DNA from: Cylicocyclus nassatus
Taxonomy: Eukaryota; Nematoda; Chromadorea; Rhabditida; Strongylidae
DNA length: 64,000 nt
Reading direction: 5' to 3'
NCBI GenBank assembly: GCA_958299035.1
Contig: CATQJL010000316.1
Location: forward strand, 7,038,347-7,102,346
A program made the translations under genes and the position numbers. Below the pieces are notes generated by a model. The model made no database searches. It worked only from the letters and a program-made list of their open reading frames with translations, and had not been told where the DNA came from. This document shows positions 59,446 through 64,000 of the stretch, piece by piece (positions within the stretch are counted from its first letter, which is position 1; each line of letters begins with the position of its first letter).

Positions 59446-62160
59446 TATTTTAGAGCGATGTGGTCTACCTTCCGAGCGATGTGGTCTACCTTCCGAGCGA
59501 TATGGTCTACCTTCCGAGCGATGTGGTCTACCTTCCGCCCATATTTTAGAGCGATGTGGTCCACCTTCCGAGCGATGTGGCCTACCTTCCAAGCGATGTG
59601 GTCTACCTTCCGCCCATATTTTAGAGCGATGTGGTCTACCTTCCGAGCGGTGTGGTCTACCTTCCGAGCAATGTGGGTCTACCTTCCGCCCATATTTTAG
59701 AGCGATGTGGTCTACCTTCCGAGCGGTGTGGTCTACCTTCCGAGCAATGTGGGTCTACCTTCCGCCCATATTTTAGAGCGATGTGGTCTACCTTCCGAGC
59801 GATGTGGCCTACCTTCCGAGCGATGTGGTCTACCTTCCGCCCATATTTTAGAGCGATGTGGTCTACCTTCCGATCGATGTGGTCTACCTTCCGAGCGATG
59901 TGGCCTACCTTCCAAGCGGTGGGGTCTACCTTCCGCCCATATTTTAGAGCGATGTGGTCTACCTTCCGAACGATGTGGTCTACCTTCCGCCCACATTTTA
60001 GAGCGATGTGGTCAACCTTCCGCCCATATTTTAGAGCGATGTGGTCTACCTTCCGAACGATGTGATCTACCTTTCGCCCATATTTTAGAGCGATGTGGTC
60101 AACCTTCCGCCCATATTTTAGAGCGATGAGGTTCACCTTCCGAGTGTGGTCTACCTTCCGCCCATATTTTAGAGCGATGTGGTCTACCTTCCGAGCGGTG
60201 TGGTCTACCTTCCGAGCAATGTGGGTCTACCTTCCGCCCATATTTTAGAGCGATGTGGTCTACCTTCCGAGCAATGTGGGTCTACCTTCCGCCCATATTT
60301 TAGAGCGATGTGGTCTACCTTACGAGCGATGTGGCCTACCTTCCGAGCGATGTGGTCTACCTTCCGCCCATATTTTAGAGCGATGAGGTTCACCTTCCGA
60401 GCGATGTGGTCTACCTTCCGCTCATATTTTAGAGTGGTCTACCTTCCGATCGATGTGGTCTACCTTCCGAGCGATGTGGCCTACCTTCCAAGCGGTGGGG
60501 TCTACCTTCCGCCCATATTTTAGAGCGATGTGGTCTACCTTCCGAACGATGTGGTCTACCTTCCGCCCATATTTTAGAGCGATGTGGTCTACCTTCCCAT
60601 CGATGTGGTCTACCTTCCGAGCGATGTGGTCTACCTTCCGCCCATATTTTAGAGCGATGTGGCCTACCTTCCGAGCGATGTGGCCTACCTTCCGAGCGAT
60701 GTGGTCTACCTTCCGCCCATATTTTAGAGCGATGTGGTCTACCTTCCGAGCGGTGTGGTCTACCTTCCGAGCAATGTGGGTCTACCTTCCGCCCATATTT
60801 TAGAGCGATGTGGTCTACATTCCGATCGATGGGGTCTACCTTCCGAGCGATGTGGTTCACCTTCCGAGCGATGTGGTCTACCTTCCGCCCATATTTTAGA
60901 GCGATGTGGTCTACCTTCCGAACGATGTGATCTACCTTTCGCCCATATTTTAGAGCGATGTGGTCTACCTTCCGAGCGATGTGGTCTACCTTCCGCCCAC
61001 ATTTTATAGCGATGTGGTCAACCTTCCGAGCGATGTGGTCTACCTTCCGCCCGTATTTTAGAGCGATGTGGTCTACCTTCCGAGCGATGTGGTCTACCTT
61101 CCGAGCGATATGGTCTACCTTCCGAGCGATGTGGTCTACCTTCCGCCCATATTTTAGAGCGATGTGGTCCACCTTCCGAGCGATGTGGCCTACCTTCCAA
61201 GCGATGTGGTCTACCTTCCGCCCATATTTTAGAGCGATGTGGTCTACCTTCCGAGCGGTGTGGTCTACCTTCCGAGCAATGTGGGTCTACCTTCCGCACA
61301 TATTTTAGAGCGATGTGGTCTACCTTCCGAGCGGTGTGGTCTACCTTCCGAGCAATGTGGGTCTACCTTCCGCCCATATTTTAGAGCGATGTGGTCTACC
61401 TTCCGAGCGATGTGGCCTACCTTCCGAGCGATGTGGTCTACCTTCCGCCCATATTTTAGAGCGATGTGGTCTACCTTCCGATCGATGTGGTCTACCTTCC
61501 GAGCGATGTGGCCTACCTTCCAAGCGGTGGGGTCTACCTTCCGCCCATATTTTAGAGCGATGTGGTCTACCTTCCGAACGATGTGGTCTACCTTCCGCCC
61601 ACATTTTAGAGCGATGTGGTCCACCTTCCGAGCGATGTGGCCTACCTTCCAAGCGATGTGGTCTACCTTCCGCCCATATTTTAGAGCGATGTGGTCTACC
61701 TTCCGAGCGGTGTGGTCTACCTTCCGAGCAATGTGGGTCTACCTTCCGCCCATATTTTAGAGCGATGTGGTCTACCTTCCGATCGATGTGGTCTACCTTC
61801 CGAGCGATGTGGCCTACCTTCCAAGCGGTGGGGTCTACCTTCCGCCCATATTTTAGAGCGATGTGGTCTACCTTCCGAACGATGTGGTCTACCTTCCGCC
61901 CATATTTTAGAGCGATGTGGTCTACATTCCGATCGATGGGGTCTACCTTCCGAGCGATGTGGTTCACCTTCCGAGCGATGTGGTCTACCTTCCGCCCATA
62001 TTTTAGAGCGATGTGGTCTACCTTCCGAACGATGTGATCTACCTTTCGCCCATATTTTAGAGCGATGTGGTCTACCTTCCGAGCGATGTGGTCTACCTTC
62101 CGCCCACATTTTAGAGCGATGTGGTCAACCTTCCGAGCGATGTGGTCTACCTTCCGCCCG
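59446..62160 (+). repeat. 2,715-bp higher-order unit
   Basis: The block is repeated from 62161 to at least the window end (64000) at an offset of exactly 2,715 bp. Marker words such as GATGAGGTTCACCTTCCGAG directly joined to TGTGG occur at 60126 and 62841. Differences are few (T60422/C63137; T61007/G63722). Inside the unit, partial repeats at offsets 1,608 and 1,107 bp (sum 2,715) show that it arose from smaller duplications. Confidence 0.9.
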
Positions 62161-64000
62161 TATTTTAGAGCGATGTGGTCTACCTTCCGAGCGATGTGGT
62201 CTACCTTCCGAGCGATATGGTCTACCTTCCGAGCGATGTGGTCTACCTTCCGCCCATATTTTAGAGCGATGTGGTCCACCTTCCGAGCGATGTGGCCTAC
62301 CTTCCAAGCGATGTGGTCTACCTTCCGCCCATATTTTAGAGCGATGTGGTCTACCTTCCGAGCGGTGTGGTCTACCTTCCGAGCAATGTGGGTCTACCTT
62401 CCGCCCATATTTTAGAGCGATGTGGTCTACCTTCCGAGCGGTGTGGTCTACCTTCCGAGCAATGTGGGTCTACCTTCCGCCCATATTTTAGAGCGATGTG
62501 GTCTACCTTCCGAGCGATGTGGCCTACCTTCCGAGCGATGTGGTCTACCTTCCGCCCATATTTTAGAGCGATGTGGTCTACCTTCCGATCGATGTGGTCT
62601 ACCTTCCGAGCGATGTGGCCTACCTTCCAAGCGGTGGGGTCTACCTTCCGCCCATATTTTAGAGCGATGTGGTCTACCTTCCGAACGATGTGGTCTACCT
62701 TCCGCCCACATTTTAGAGCGATGTGGTCAACCTTCCGCCCATATTTTAGAGCGATGTGGTCTACCTTCCGAACGATGTGATCTACCTTTCGCCCATATTT
62801 TAGAGCGATGTGGTCAACCTTCCGCCCATATTTTAGAGCGATGAGGTTCACCTTCCGAGTGTGGTCTACCTTCCGCCCATATTTTAGAGCGATGTGGTCT
62901 ACCTTCCGAGCGGTGTGGTCTACCTTCCGAGCAATGTGGGTCTACCTTCCGCCCATATTTTAGAGCGATGTGGTCTACCTTCCGAGCAATGTGGGTCTAC
63001 CTTCCGCCCATATTTTAGAGCGATGTGGTCTACCTTACGAGCGATGTGGCCTACCTTCCGAGCGATGTGGTCTACCTTCCGCCCATATTTTAGAGCGATG
63101 AGGTTCACCTTCCGAGCGATGTGGTCTACCTTCCGCCCATATTTTAGAGTGGTCTACCTTCCGATCGATGTGGTCTACCTTCCGAGCGATGTGGCCTACC
63201 TTCCAAGCGGTGGGGTCTACCTTCCGCCCATATTTTAGAGCGATGTGGTCTACCTTCCGAACGATGTGGTCTACCTTCCGCCCATATTTTAGAGCGATGT
63301 GGTCTACCTTCCCATCGATGTGGTCTACCTTCCGAGCGATGTGGTCTACCTTCCGCCCATATTTTAGAGCGATGTGGCCTACCTTCCGAGCGATGTGGCC
63401 TACCTTCCGAGCGATGTGGTCTACCTTCCGCCCATATTTTAGAGCGATGTGGTCTACCTTCCGAGCGGTGTGGTCTACCTTCCGAGCAATGTGGGTCTAC
63501 CTTCCGCCCATATTTTAGAGCGATGTGGTCTACATTCCGATCGATGGGGTCTACCTTCCGAGCGATGTGGTTCACCTTCCGAGCGATGTGGTCTACCTTC
63601 CGCCCATATTTTAGAGCGATGTGGTCTACCTTCCGAACGATGTGATCTACCTTTCGCCCATATTTTAGAGCGATGTGGTCTACCTTCCGAGCGATGTGGT
63701 CTACCTTCCGCCCACATTTTAGAGCGATGTGGTCAACCTTCCGAGCGATGTGGTCTACCTTCCGCCCGTATTTTAGAGCGATGTGGTCTACCTTCCGAGC
63801 GATGTGGTCTACCTTCCGAGCGATATGGTCTACCTTCCGAGCGATGTGGTCTACCTTCCGCCCATATTTTAGAGCGATGTGGTCCACCTTCCGAGCGATG
63901 TGGCCTACCTTCCAAGCGATGTGGTCTACCTTCCGCCCATATTTTAGAGCGATGTGGTCTACCTTCCGAGCGGTGTGGTCTACCTTCCGAGCAATGTGGG

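Larger units (their letters stand above)
54524..64000 (+). repeat. 21/33-bp satellite array, main block
   Basis: Two alternating units: A (21 bp) ACCTTCCGAGCGATGTGGTC plus T, and B (33 bp), which is A with the 12-bp insert CCCATATTTTAG after ACCTTCCG. Variants such as GATGTGATC, GATGTGGCC, CCAAGCG, CCGAACG and CCGATCG mark subfamilies. The array reaches the window end. Because 21 and 33 are multiples of three and the unit has a stop in only one frame per strand, two plus frames and two minus frames stay open for hundreds of codons; those frames are a by-product of the repeat. Confidence 0.98.

Noticed and set aside
54000..64000. Long open reading frames (up to about 460 codons) on both strands
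   Set aside because: The units are 21 and 33 bp, both multiples of three, so frames stay open automatically in two frames on each strand. The proteins are only echoes of the repeat and overlap on opposite strands.
54000..64000. CRISPR array
   Set aside because: The repeats are contiguous with no unique spacers, the DNA is eukaryotic, and the period is that of a satellite.

Overview
This is a 64 kb stretch of AT-rich eukaryotic nuclear DNA: spliced genes, transposable elements and a large satellite, with nothing bacterial or organellar. An invertebrate is likely and a nematode is the best guess. The supporting signs are mostly 46-61 bp introns, very many mariner-type terminal inverted repeats of the TAGGTTGTCC kind, dispersed CTACCGTAA-type motifs, and a Ty3/Gypsy-like Gag of a style I associate with nematode elements. 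None of this is proof.

Layout. Positions 1-34,000 are gene-poor and hold small non-autonomous DNA transposons: mariner-like elements (175-1047, 5501-6144, 22255-22868, 31131-31468, 31991-33311 with a second element nested at 32217-33028), hAT-like elements with 8-bp target duplications (3764-4885, and 11850-12576 nested in 11620-12603), and large fold-back elements (14236-14866, 16791-17223, 25964-26667, 29818-30268). Two short stretches on the minus strand look like exons of unknown genes (20647-21024 and 27639-27904; the second is frameshifted). Positions 34,227-36,028 hold a hAT-like copy broken by two Helitron-like elements. Positions 36,110-42,004 hold a dead CR1/Jockey-type LINE, split by a 1,565-bp DNA element of unassigned family (38314-39878) flanked by the 3-bp duplication CTG.

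The one convincing host gene lies on the minus strand at 43184-44658. It has nine exons, every intron is in phase 0, and it encodes about 277 residues: an N-terminal membrane anchor, a lysine-rich tail, and a duplicated tyrosine motif (KADAKDPxYETL). I do not recognise it. Positions 47767-52045 are a Gypsy-like LTR retrotransposon with both LTRs and a CTAG target duplication. It keeps gag, a damaged protease and part of integrase, has no reverse transcriptase, and carries a Helitron inserted in its protease. Several small palindromic elements surround it.

From 54,001 to the window end (about 10 kb, starting 92 bp after a 23-N gap) there is a satellite built from a 21-bp unit and a 33-bp unit; the 33-bp unit is the 21-bp unit plus a 12-bp insert. 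The array inverts near 54,523 and contains recent higher-order duplications with offsets of 1,484 and 2,715 bp. Both unit lengths are multiples of three, so long open frames appear on both strands. They look like artefacts of the repeat, not genes.
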